DNA of 28,199 nt from RGIG7213 sp045124505 (GTDB taxonomy: Bacteria > Bacillota > Clostridia > Oscillospirales > CAG-272): the NCBI GenBank assembly GCA_045124505.1, contig JBGVLZ010000021.1, forward strand, positions 1 to 28,199. The letters run 5' to 3'. Made by a program: the position numbers and the translations under genes. Every line of letters begins with the position of its first letter. The stretch's first letter is position 1. The notes below the pieces were generated by a model. That model was not told where the DNA came from and ran no database searches. It worked only from the letters and a program-made list of their open reading frames with translations. This document shows positions 8,337 through 16,874 of the stretch, piece by piece.

Positions 8337-9153
8337 TATAACTCTCGGTCAGTATTTTCCGGGTGAATCCGTAATTCACAGGGCTGACCCACGAATGAAG
8401 CTTATCATTGCATTTGTAATGATAGGCGCAATATTTGCAGCTTCCTCGCTTATAAGCTTTGCACTGCTCGGTATTTTTGTTATACTTATGATTGTGATAT
8501 CAAAAATATCGCCTTCTGTGGTTCTCAAAGGTATGAAGCCTGTTTTATTTATACTTTTGTTTACCGCTGTCATACAGATGCTGTTGACAAGAACGGGTAC
8601 GCTTTTAGCCGAATGGTGGATATTTAAAATTTATTCAGACGGTATAATGATGGCATTTAAAATGATGCTCAGAATAATACTTCTTGTTTCGTCTACAAGC
8701 TTGTTGCTTTCATATACAACATCGCCCATAGCACTTACAGACGGTATTGAAGGACTTCTGAGTCCTTTGAAAAAGCTCGGACTTAACACACACGACTTTG
8801 CGATGATGATGTCGATAGCAATGCGATTTATACCGACGATAATTGAAGAAACAGATAAGATCATGTCAGCGCAAAAGGCAAGAGGAACTGACTTTTCCTC
8901 CGGCGGTCTTATAAAGCGTGCTAAGGCTATGATACCGATATTTATTCCGCTTCTGACGTCCGAAATAAGACGTGCGGATGAACTGTCGTGTGCCATGATC
9001 TGCCGTTGTTACAGAGGCGGAGAGGGAAGAACAAAGCTTAAAGAGCTGAAAATAAGCGGCATTGATATTGTTTTGCTGTTAGTTGCAGTTTTAATTCTTG
9101 CTGTCGTTATTACAGCTAATATTTTAACAAAACATTTTGGATTGCCGATATGA
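8326..9153 (+). CDS. ecfT: Energy-coupling factor transporter transmembrane protein EcfT
   Basis: EcfT is the membrane scaffold that couples EcfA1A2 to the substrate-binding S-component. The 275-residue protein starts with the family-typical LGQYFPGESVIHRADPRMKL and has several hydrophobic helices (about 25-68, 72-90, 105-130 and 245-268). Its two coupling helices end in XRX motifs: the canonical AQKARG (about 184-189) and CAMICRCYRGG, where the usual ARG is CRC. No S-component is encoded nearby, as expected for a group II module shared by several S-proteins. It overlaps ecfA2 by 11 bases and truA by 4. Confidence 0.92.
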   Translation: MINDITLGQYFPGESVIHRADPRMKLIIAFVMIGAIFAASSLISFALLGIFVILMIVISKISPSVVLKGMKPVLFILLFTAVIQMLLTRTGTLLAEWWIFKIYSDGIMMAFKMMLRIILLVSSTSLLLSYTTSPIALTDGIEGLLSPLKKLGLNTHDFAMMMSIAMRFIPTIIEETDKIMSAQKARGTDFSSGGLIKRAKAMIPIFIPLLTSEIRRADELSCAMICRCYRGGEGRTKLKELKISGIDIVLLLVAVLILAVVITANILTKHFGLPI

Positions 9154-9911
9154 AATATCTTTTAAAAATGTCATATCTCGGATGTGACTATCACGGATTT
9201 CAGATACAGGACAACGCTAAGACCGTTGCAGGCACTCTGAAAAAGAGCTGTGAGGCCTTGTTTAATGCACCTTGTAATATTCAAGGATGCAGCAGAACGG
9301 ATACAGGTGTCCACGCACTTGTATACTTTGCAACATGCGATGTAAGCGGAGGCAATACCGTGCCGTGCGACAGGATACCGTATGCCTTGAATCACTTATT
9401 GCCGAGCGATATTTCGGTAAGTGACTGTTGTGCCGTCCCCGATGATTTTAACCCGCGTCATACAGAATATAAAGAATACAGATATATCGTACACAACTCA
9501 CCTTTTAAAGACCCGTTTCTTCATAAACGTGCTGTAAGGGTGCCTGATAAAATAGACGAAAAACTGCTTGACAAAGAAGCAAAGGCTTTTATCGGTACGC
9601 ATGATTTTTCAGCATTTATGGCAACGGGATCGCCTGTAAGTACTACTGTGCGTACTGTTAAATATTTTAATGTTGAGCGTGACGGTGATAAAATTATATT
9701 TTCTGTTGCCGCTGACGGATTTCTTTACAATATGGTGCGTATAATGGTCGGCACACTTCTTGATATTTCAAAGGGAAAGATACAATGCGGCATGATACCC
9801 GAAATAATAGCGGGAAAAGACCGCACAAAGGCAGGCGTTACAGCGCCGCCCGATGGATTGTATCTTGCAAAAGTTGTTTATAAAGAGAATTTTTTTACTG
9901 CATGGAGTTGA
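9150..9911 (+). CDS. truA: tRNA pseudouridine(38-40) synthase TruA
   Basis: TruA converts uridines 38-40 of the tRNA anticodon stem to pseudouridine. The 253-residue protein has normal length. The catalytic aspartate is D51 in GCSRTDTGVHAL, and other family landmarks are present: MSYLGCDYHGFQ at the N-terminus, the NPRHTEYKEYRYIV block, GTHDFSAF, and the C-terminal FLYNMVRIMVGTL. The start overlaps the ecfT stop (ATGA), so it is translationally coupled to the ECF genes. In many Firmicutes truA likewise follows ecfT, but usually beside ribosomal protein genes. Confidence 0.96.
   Translation: MKYLLKMSYLGCDYHGFQIQDNAKTVAGTLKKSCEALFNAPCNIQGCSRTDTGVHALVYFATCDVSGGNTVPCDRIPYALNHLLPSDISVSDCCAVPDDFNPRHTEYKEYRYIVHNSPFKDPFLHKRAVRVPDKIDEKLLDKEAKAFIGTHDFSAFMATGSPVSTTVRTVKYFNVERDGDKIIFSVAADGFLYNMVRIMVGTLLDISKGKIQCGMIPEIIAGKDRTKAGVTAPPDGLYLAKVVYKENFFTAWS
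9904..9907 (+). promoter_or_regulatory. Ribosome binding site deciding the TTG start of the DUF5711-like gene
   Basis: GGAG sits 8 bases before TTG at 9916, inside the last codons of truA. There is no ATG in that frame near it other than one at 9853 deep inside truA, so the TTG is preferred. Confidence 0.6.
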
Positions 9912-9915
9912 TAAT

Positions 9916-11202
9916 TTGAAAAAGAATGACCGCCGCAATATAACAAATGAAGATATTATTGATATAAGCGGTGATACACTGCCGAAAAATTCACGCTCCG
10001 GAGGGCCTGAGCTTGATATTTACGGTCAGGAAGAGGAAAAACTGAATGAATATTACGTCAAGCTTTCATACAGATTCAGATTTGCCAAATTTCTTTCGTT
10101 CACCGTTCTTATCGTTTTTATGCTGTTCATGCTGACAGCGTTCTCAGATGATATCACTACCGAAAAATTCAGATATCTCGTAAAGGATATGAATATAGAT
10201 ATCCCGACAAGCACGTCGGAGTTCGGAAATATTTCATATTCTGACGACTCTGAAGCGGTTTTTGCAATATTCAAAAACGATCTTGTAAGTGTAGGAAGAA
10301 ACAGCGTAGAGATAATCGATACTGCGGGAAATATTGTTTTGAACAGCGATATAAGCTATGTGAAGCCGAGAATATCTGTTGGAGAAAAATATTTTCTTAT
10401 ATACGATCTTTCGGGATATGAGTTTGCTGTGTATAATTCTTTTTCTGTTTTACACAGCGGAAAGCTTGATTATCCCATTTCACACGCATATATGTGTGAT
10501 GACGGAAAAATACTTGTAATAACACGAAGCAAAGAATACAGATGTGTTGCCAATATATACAATAAGGATTATGAGCTGGCATATACATGGAAAACAAACG
10601 ATAAATATATATTTGACGGTGTGCTTCACGAGGACGGCTCATTTGTGCTTTTATGTTCATCGGTTTCTGACGGCTTTTTTGACTGTGTGACAGTCAGCGG
10701 TAGTATGAAGGACGAAGAGGTTACAGTATCCGATATTTATAAGGATACGGTCGGAATGAAGCTCGGCGAATTTGATGATGAAAACCGAGTCATATTTTCA
10801 TCTGACGGAATGATATTTGAGGATAAAGACGGTGTACCTTTATCAAGGAAAAATTATGGGGCGGATATCTGTTTACTCGTTAATTCTACTGATAAATACG
10901 CTTTCAATGTTATTGACTCGGCATCATTGAGTGTCGGAAACATGCTGAACGTTTACGCATCGGATGGCGAAAAAGTATTTTCAAAGTCTGTGGCAGAGCA
11001 TCCGATGTCTGTATATCTTTACGGAGATTTCGTCTACGTGATGTATACCGACAGTATAGTGCGCATTGATATCACAAACGGAAATGAAACAAAATACGAA
11101 AGCGGCAATATGATAAGTTCGCTTTTACAGACAGAAAACGGAATTTTGCTGGCAACGGGAAAAACACGTGCATATCCGTTGGATCATTCCGATTTTAAGT
11201 GA
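9916..11202 (+). CDS. DUF5711-like membrane-anchored protein
   Basis: The chosen TTG start gives 428 residues. The N-terminal 55 residues are polar and charged (cytoplasmic), followed by one transmembrane helix (about 58-76, FLSFTVLIVFMLFMLTAF). The rest is a long, presumably extracytoplasmic domain of regular beta-strand pairs such as VGRNSVEIIDTAGNIVLN, FAVYNSFSVLHSGKLDYPI and RCVANIYNKDYELAYTW. That pattern looks like a beta-propeller and resembles the DUF5711 proteins of Clostridia from memory. No catalytic motif is evident and the function is unknown. The gene starts 4 bases after the truA stop, with its ribosome binding site inside truA, and sits next to a CvpA-like gene, so a role at the envelope is plausible but inferred. 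Confidence 0.72.
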   Translation: MKKNDRRNITNEDIIDISGDTLPKNSRSGGPELDIYGQEEEKLNEYYVKLSYRFRFAKFLSFTVLIVFMLFMLTAFSDDITTEKFRYLVKDMNIDIPTSTSEFGNISYSDDSEAVFAIFKNDLVSVGRNSVEIIDTAGNIVLNSDISYVKPRISVGEKYFLIYDLSGYEFAVYNSFSVLHSGKLDYPISHAYMCDDGKILVITRSKEYRCVANIYNKDYELAYTWKTNDKYIFDGVLHEDGSFVLLCSSVSDGFFDCVTVSGSMKDEEVTVSDIYKDTVGMKLGEFDDENRVIFSSDGMIFEDKDGVPLSRKNYGADICLLVNSTDKYAFNVIDSASLSVGNMLNVYASDGEKVFSKSVAEHPMSVYLYGDFVYVMYTDSIVRIDITNGNETKYESGNMISSLLQTENGILLATGKTRAYPLDHSDFK

Positions 11203-11229
11203 AAAATTTATTTTTAAAGGAGAAGTACG

Positions 11230-11751
11230 GTGAGTTACCTGATCGATCTTATATTTATACTTATTATAGGCATTTCGGCATATATGGGGCACAAAAGAGG
11301 GTTTATCAAAACGGTTGTAAGCCTTATTGTAAAGCTTTTGGCATTTATCGTTGCGTTGCTTTTCGCATCGCCCGTGTCGCTTTTGTTTGCCGACAAAGTG
11401 CTTCCTGAGTACCCTGATGCTATATCAAATGCCGTTTCATACACGATTGCATTTGTGATACTGTACATATTGGCAACAATAGGAATAACGATAGCTGCCA
11501 ATGTACTCGACCTCATTTCCAAGCTTCCGTTTTTGAATTTTGCAAACAAAACGCTCGGAACTGCGGCTGGTGCTGTGCTCGGACTTGTATCGGCATGGAT
11601 ATTTGCAATAGTTCTGAATTTTGCATTTCCTTTGCTTCATGAGTATAATCCGGAGCTTTTCACAAAAACTTTACTTAATGATTCATTACTCTTTGACATA
11701 ATTTTCAATATCAATATCTTCAAAGAACTCTTTGCTAAGATAAGTTCGTAA
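11230..11751 (+). CDS. CvpA family membrane protein
   Basis: This 173-residue integral membrane protein starts at GTG, with AAAGGAG ending 7 bases upstream. It has about four hydrophobic helices (roughly 3-18, 27-53, 68-96 and 108-135). The N-terminal layout 'DLIFILIIGISAYMGHKRGF' followed by a second helix and a 'NKTLGTAAGAVLGLVSAW' helix is the hallmark of the CvpA (colicin V production) family. Family members are linked to envelope homeostasis, but their molecular role is unclear. It is separated by about 30 bases from the genes on either side. Confidence 0.85.
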   Translation: MSYLIDLIFILIIGISAYMGHKRGFIKTVVSLIVKLLAFIVALLFASPVSLLFADKVLPEYPDAISNAVSYTIAFVILYILATIGITIAANVLDLISKLPFLNFANKTLGTAAGAVLGLVSAWIFAIVLNFAFPLLHEYNPELFTKTLLNDSLLFDIIFNINIFKELFAKISS

Positions 11752-11781
11752 CACACTTTTGTAAATAAGGAATGGTATATA

Positions 11782-14049
11782 ATGCAACTTTGTTCAAAAT
11801 GTAAAAAACGTCTTGCCGTTGTCTTCATGACGAGGATCGAAAACGGCAATACAATAAATGAAGGACTTTGCCTTAAATGTGCAAAAGAACTCGGTATAAA
11901 GCCCGTTGATGATATACTCAATAAAATGGGTGTTAGCAGCGAGGATCTCGACCGTATGGATGAGGAAATGGGAAGTATCATGGAAGGCATTTCCGATTTT
12001 CCGACGATGGCAGGCGATGAAAATAACGCTAATGCGCCCGCTGTTGATTTTGCTAAGCTGTTCGGCGGTAACGGAGCTGAAAAAAAGCAGCAGCGAAAGG
12101 AAGAAAAAAAGAAAGATAAAGCGAGAAATTATCTCAGTAATTACTGTCTTAATCTTACCGAAAGGGCAAAGCAGGGCAAGCTTGATAAGGTTATAGGAAG
12201 AGACAGGGAAATAGAACGTGTAATCCAGATACTCAACCGCCGCCAGAAAAATAACCCGTGTCTTATCGGTGAGCCCGGTGTCGGTAAAACGGCTATTGCC
12301 GAGGCGCTTGCGCAAAGAATTGCGGCAAAAGAAGTTCCGTATAAGCTTCAGGATAAAGAAGTGTATTTGCTTGATCTGACGGCACTCGTTGCGGGCACTC
12401 AGTTCAGAGGGCAATTTGAAGGCAGAGTAAAGGGACTTATCGATGAGGTTAAAACGCTGGGTAACATTATTCTTGTTATTGATGAAGTTCACAACCTTGT
12501 CGGCGCAGGTGATGCCGAAGGAAGCATGAATGCGGCGAACATTATGAAGCCTGCGCTCTCACGCTCGGAAATACAGGTTATCGGTGCTACGACTCTTGGC
12601 GAATACCGTAAATATATCGAAAAGGATTCTGCACTTGAACGTCGTTTTCAGCCCGTTGTAGTAGCGGAACCGTCCATATCCGATACAGTAAAGATACTGC
12701 AGGGAATAAAAACTTATTATGAAACACACCACGGTATCAAGATATCAGATGAAATAGTTTACCGTTCTGTAATTCTTTCGGAAAGATATATAACCGACAG
12801 ATTTTTACCGGATAAAGCAATTGACTTGCTTGATGAGGCGGCATCTCACCTTGCGATACACACACCTATTTTAAGTGAGCTTGCACAGAAAAACGATATC
12901 TTGAAGTCGGTTATACAGGAAAAAGAAAAAATTGAATCCGAGGAAGCAAAGCCCGAAGAGGATCTTCAGGCGAGATATGAAAAGATAGCAAAGCTTAAAA
13001 GCGATGAAATGCGTCTTACTGCTGAAATACGTGAGCTTGAAGCACAAAAAGAAGGCGTGAAGCTTACCCTTGCAGATCTCGCACGTGTGATAGAGATCTG
13101 GACGGGTATACCTTCAGGCAATATCACAGAGCATGAGTTTTCAAAGATCGGAAGTCTTGAAGAACGCCTCGCTTCAAGAATAGTAGGTCAGGATGAGGCA
13201 ATAAGTGCTGTTGTAAGGGCAATTAAAAGAAACCGTGCAGGTGTTTCGTATAAGAAAAAGCCTGTTTCGTTCATATTTGCAGGCCCTACGGGTGTCGGAA
13301 AAACGGAGCTTGTAAAAACTCTTGCCGCCGATATGTTTGACACACCTGATGCACTTATCCGTATAGATATGTCGGAATTTATGGAAAAGCATTCTGTATC
13401 CCGTCTTATAGGCTCACCTCCCGGCTACGTCGGATATGACGATGCAGGACAGCTTACAGAGAAAATAAGACGCAGACCGTATTCTGTTGTGCTGTTTGAC
13501 GAAATAGAAAAAGCACATCCCGATGTGATGAATATTATGCTTCAGATACTTGACGACGGAAGAATAACGGATGCAAGAGGAAAAGAAGTAAACTTTGAGA
13601 ATACCGTCATTGTTATGACTACAAATGCGGGTTCAAACTATATGGCATCCCCTGCAGGCTTCGGAAAAGAAGAAATAAAAGCAGGGAAGGAAAAAACAGA
13701 AAAAGCACTTTCTGATTTTCTTCGTCCCGAATTTCTCAATCGAGTAGATGAGATAATTACGTTCAATTCGCTTTCCCGCGAGGACTTCAAGCGCATTGCA
13801 GAAATTATGCTTGATGAGTTCGGAAAAGCGCTTGCCGACAGAGGTATTACGATATCGTATACCGAGCAGGCAAGAGATAAAATTGCAGAGGAATCGTATT
13901 CTGTAAAATACGGTGCAAGAAATATGCGCCGCTATATTGAGAAAAATATTGAGGATAAAGCGGCAAACATTATAATCGATAATTTCGATAAAGAAATTTC
14001 AAAACTCAATATATGCGTTGAAAACGGTGAAATTTCAGTTAAATTTTAA
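11782..14049 (+). CDS. clpE: ClpE-like AAA+ unfoldase with N-terminal zinc finger
   Basis: This 755-residue Hsp100 protein would unfold substrates for ClpP. It starts with a four-cysteine zinc finger (C4xxC7 and C30xxC33) instead of the double Clp_N domain of ClpC, which is the ClpE arrangement. Residues about 70-115 are a charged, Lys-rich linker. AAA module 1 has Walker A GEPGVGKT (163-170) and VIDEVHNLVGAG. A coiled-coil middle region (about 370-430) is rich in Glu and Lys. AAA module 2 has GPTGVGKT (501-508), LFDEIEKAHPDV and RPEFLNRVDEI. A-G-F at 625-627 falls where ClpP-docking loops (VGF/IGF) lie. AAGGAA precedes the ATG. It lies 16 bases upstream of the pseudo-ATPase gene. ClpE is my best match; a ClpC-like name is possible. 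Confidence 0.85.
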   Translation: MQLCSKCKKRLAVVFMTRIENGNTINEGLCLKCAKELGIKPVDDILNKMGVSSEDLDRMDEEMGSIMEGISDFPTMAGDENNANAPAVDFAKLFGGNGAEKKQQRKEEKKKDKARNYLSNYCLNLTERAKQGKLDKVIGRDREIERVIQILNRRQKNNPCLIGEPGVGKTAIAEALAQRIAAKEVPYKLQDKEVYLLDLTALVAGTQFRGQFEGRVKGLIDEVKTLGNIILVIDEVHNLVGAGDAEGSMNAANIMKPALSRSEIQVIGATTLGEYRKYIEKDSALERRFQPVVVAEPSISDTVKILQGIKTYYETHHGIKISDEIVYRSVILSERYITDRFLPDKAIDLLDEAASHLAIHTPILSELAQKNDILKSVIQEKEKIESEEAKPEEDLQARYEKIAKLKSDEMRLTAEIRELEAQKEGVKLTLADLARVIEIWTGIPSGNITEHEFSKIGSLEERLASRIVGQDEAISAVVRAIKRNRAGVSYKKKPVSFIFAGPTGVGKTELVKTLAADMFDTPDALIRIDMSEFMEKHSVSRLIGSPPGYVGYDDAGQLTEKIRRRPYSVVLFDEIEKAHPDVMNIMLQILDDGRITDARGKEVNFENTVIVMTTNAGSNYMASPAGFGKEEIKAGKEKTEKALSDFLRPEFLNRVDEIITFNSLSREDFKRIAEIMLDEFGKALADRGITISYTEQARDKIAEESYSVKYGARNMRRYIEKNIEDKAANIIIDNFDKEISKLNICVENGEISVKF

Positions 14050-14065
14050 ATAAGGAGGTGGCTGT

Positions 14066-16753
14066 GTGGCAGATATACAGTGGTATAAGTTCCATTTCAA
14101 TCAGTTGAAAACGATGCTTAAAACTGATTTTGAAAATGGTTTACAGCGTAAAGAAGTTAAGAAAAGACAAAAAAAATACCCTAAAAATATAATATTCCCA
14201 CACACCTCATCGATCCTTGAGAAGAGCACAGCACCGGGAATTATAACGGTGCTGCTGATACTTGTGTGCATCGTATATTACTTCGTATCACATGAGCTTA
14301 GTGCGTTTTTCATATGCGCTACGGCATTATTCAATTATTTCACAGTAATGATATCGTACCGCAAGTCGCATATGATAATTGCGCAAAGCAAAAAATATTC
14401 TGAACCTGAAACACGTGTTGTCCGTGACGGAAAAATATTCAGAATAAATCAGAAGGGATTAGTTCCCGGTGACATCGTTCTGCTTCGTGAGGGAGATATC
14501 GTTCCGTGTGACGGCCGTGTTATATCAGCTGAAAATTTTAAAGTTCTCGAAATGAATATCAGCGGAGGAAACGGAGAAAAGGATCCTGAATTTTTGTCAT
14601 ATGAGCCATCGCTTCCGACAAAAGAACAGAAAAATATGGTTTTTGCCGCATCAGTCGTTTTCAAAGGTACGGCACGGATACTGTGCTGTGCAACCGGTGA
14701 GATGACTGTTGCAAGACGCAGAAATCTTACATCTTCTTCTGAAAAGGAAGAACTGAATCTGTTTTCTCATGTCCGTAAACTTTCCAATATCATAAGTCTT
14801 TTGATGATATCGACAGTATTCGTTCTCGGACTTACGTCGGTATTTATATACGGACTTGGTGAGCGAATGACAAATGTCTTTTTGTCTTCACTTGCTTTTT
14901 CCGCATCGTCAATGTGTGAGTTTTTTATGGCGTTTGCGCTGATCGCAGTTGCTTACGGCTTGTTTTTCATTAACTCAAAGGACGATGTGTACAATGAAAA
15001 TGTCATTATAAAAAATATTTCATCAATTGATAAAATGAACGATATGACATGTATCGTGGTTTCAAAAACATCCGGAATATGCGGTGATGACATTAAACTG
15101 CAGTATATTTATATCGGCGGGTATGAGTATCCATTTAATGAGGAAAATATGCACGTAGCACGCAGACTCTGTGAGCTTGCACCCCTTACGATCGATACAT
15201 ACAAGAATATAATGACTCCTGTGGAAAGAGCTATTATCGAATATGAATCGGAAATGAAAAATATCGAGCGTGTTGATTTTGTTCCCGTGGGAAGCACTTC
15301 GCTTTTTGATACGGCACTTACATATTCAAACGGTGAATTTTTGATAGTTGCAAGAGGCGGCGGTGCGCAGATAATAAACAGGTGTACAAGCACACGCAAG
15401 TCATCAGGCGTGTTCTCGCTTGATTCGGAAATTAAAAAAGACCTTTTGCAGGTCGCTGAATCATATGAAAGAAACGGATATCAAATTGCGGCGATAGCGA
15501 CGAAAATATCTGAATACGGTGATCTTAAAAAGATATCGTATGCACAGAACGATCTTTGCTTTGAAGGCTTTTTGATAATGCGTGAAACGGTCGTTGAAGG
15601 TTGCGAAAAAACAGTTAAAAAATTATCCGATGCAGGAATAAAGGTAATACTTTTCTGTGACGATATTTCAAGCAGAAACGAATATCTTGCAAAATCACTC
15701 GGTATTGTTGATGATGACAGTAAAATAATATCTTCGTATGAATTTGTCAATTCAAATCTGAATTTGCAGAATATCAAATTGAAAAATTACAGACTCTATC
15801 AGGGGTTTGATGCAAATGAAAAGCGGTATGTAATAGACAGGCTCAAGAAAAACGGGGAAAAGATAGGCATACTCGGAAATACGCTTTCTGATGTTTCATT
15901 GACTGTCGGCTCGTCTGTTGTGAGTTTTTCAGCGGGAGTCAGTCTTTCTGCACCAAAGCATATCAAGGGTGCTGATATTTCATCAAAACCCATAAAAGAA
16001 ACGGGAAACGAAGCACTTAAGCATACCTCCGATGTGCTTGTGCTGGGTGCGGGTGATAATAAAAAAGGCGGAATAAATTCTGTATTTGATGCATTAAAAA
16101 TTTCAAAACGTGTTTATGACAGCGCAGGACGTATAATTATGTATTTATTTACATCGCTCGTGATAAGATTTATTCTGACACTTGTATCTGCGTTTACACC
16201 GATTTTAAGTCTTTCACCTTCACAAATACTGTTTTCGGGCCTTATTGTTGACTTGTGCGGTGTATTTACGCTTGCAACAGGGAAGGATCACGAAAATGAA
16301 ATAAAAAAAGAAACCGAATATGATATTATTCGAAAGCAACCCCTCAGATATTTCTTATACAGTTCTGTGTGGATAGTATTTGTCTGTCTGTTCACATTGA
16401 TCGTAAGGATCATAGCGGGTCTTTATGAAAGTGCTGATGTTGCAAACGGCTGTGCTTATTTTTCGTATTTGCTGTGTCAGACGGCGCTTGTGCTTGTCTA
16501 CTATGCAAAAGGAAAAAAGAATGCCATAAAAGGTATAGGTAAGCTTATATGGCTCTTTGTTACGTTTTTAACTGAATTTTTCTTGCTTTCTGTTCCCGTG
16601 CTTTTCCCGAAGCTTGCACAGTTTACAGCCCTTGGGACAATAAGTGAGAAATATTTACCTCTTATATTTGCACCTGCAATTTTACTTTTGATAATCAATT
16701 TTGCAAGGCGTATTGCAGAGTATTTTAAAAATATTAAAGGCAAAAAAGCTTGA
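14066..16753 (+). CDS. Degenerate (probably catalytically dead) P-type ATPase-like membrane protein
   Basis: An intact 895-codon frame starts at GTG with AAGGAGG 7 bases upstream. The layout is that of a P2/P3-type ATPase: about 10 membrane helices (two near 53-96, two near 237-300, six after about 690), an actuator region (about 105-225, RDGKIFRINQKGLVPGDIVLLREGD is well kept) and a P/N-domain region (about 305-680). Every catalytic signature is altered. The phospho-acceptor motif DKTGT reads S333-K-T-S-G. TGES reads SGGN (166-169). GDGxND reads GNTLSD (604-609). PEGL of helix 4 reads CEFF (284-287). KGA in the N domain reads ARGG. Some fold residues remain, including the P-domain Lys in NEKRYVIDRL and the last Asp of GDGxND. 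I infer a non-pumping regulator or scaffold; its partner is unknown. It closes the operon. Confidence 0.8.
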   Translation: MADIQWYKFHFNQLKTMLKTDFENGLQRKEVKKRQKKYPKNIIFPHTSSILEKSTAPGIITVLLILVCIVYYFVSHELSAFFICATALFNYFTVMISYRKSHMIIAQSKKYSEPETRVVRDGKIFRINQKGLVPGDIVLLREGDIVPCDGRVISAENFKVLEMNISGGNGEKDPEFLSYEPSLPTKEQKNMVFAASVVFKGTARILCCATGEMTVARRRNLTSSSEKEELNLFSHVRKLSNIISLLMISTVFVLGLTSVFIYGLGERMTNVFLSSLAFSASSMCEFFMAFALIAVAYGLFFINSKDDVYNENVIIKNISSIDKMNDMTCIVVSKTSGICGDDIKLQYIYIGGYEYPFNEENMHVARRLCELAPLTIDTYKNIMTPVERAIIEYESEMKNIERVDFVPVGSTSLFDTALTYSNGEFLIVARGGGAQIINRCTSTRKSSGVFSLDSEIKKDLLQVAESYERNGYQIAAIATKISEYGDLKKISYAQNDLCFEGFLIMRETVVEGCEKTVKKLSDAGIKVILFCDDISSRNEYLAKSLGIVDDDSKIISSYEFVNSNLNLQNIKLKNYRLYQGFDANEKRYVIDRLKKNGEKIGILGNTLSDVSLTVGSSVVSFSAGVSLSAPKHIKGADISSKPIKETGNEALKHTSDVLVLGAGDNKKGGINSVFDALKISKRVYDSAGRIIMYLFTSLVIRFILTLVSAFTPILSLSPSQILFSGLIVDLCGVFTLATGKDHENEIKKETEYDIIRKQPLRYFLYSSVWIVFVCLFTLIVRIIAGLYESADVANGCAYFSYLLCQTALVLVYYAKGKKNAIKGIGKLIWLFVTFLTEFFLLSVPVLFPKLAQFTALGTISEKYLPLIFAPAILLLIINFARRIAEYFKNIKGKKA

Positions 16754-16806
16754 TGTATGATATGATCTGTCGTGATAATATGACGGAAACTAATCTGTAT
16801 CTTTAC

Positions 16807-16853
16807 AAAAAAAACACCACCAAGGAGTTATCTTTGATGGTGTTTTTCGTTTT
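16807..16853. terminator. Bidirectional terminator between convergent units
   Basis: A hairpin pairs AAAACACCACCAAGG (left arm) with CTTTGATGGTGTTTT (right arm), with one internal mismatch and a G-T pair near the loop. It is flanked by T-runs on the plus side (TTTTTCGTTTTT) and by A-runs on the left that read as T-runs on the minus strand. It lies between the end of the pseudo-ATPase gene and the end of the minus-strand membrane gene, so it can serve both. Confidence 0.85.
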
Positions 16854-16874
16854 TGTGAGCGTTAAGACTTGTGA

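Noticed and set aside
9853..9915. ATG start of the DUF5711-like gene inside truA
   Set aside because: There is no ribosome binding site there and the added residues mirror truA sequence; TTG at 9916 with GGAG fits better.
11777..11783. TATAAT just at the clpE start as an internal promoter
   Set aside because: It overlaps the ATG codon, so a transcript from it would lack the ribosome binding site, and no -35 element is seen.
14066..16753. Calling this gene an active cation-transporting P-type ATPase
   Set aside because: The phospho-acceptor Asp and the TGES Glu are absent, and the changes at four separate motifs are not explained by a single sequencing error or frameshift.
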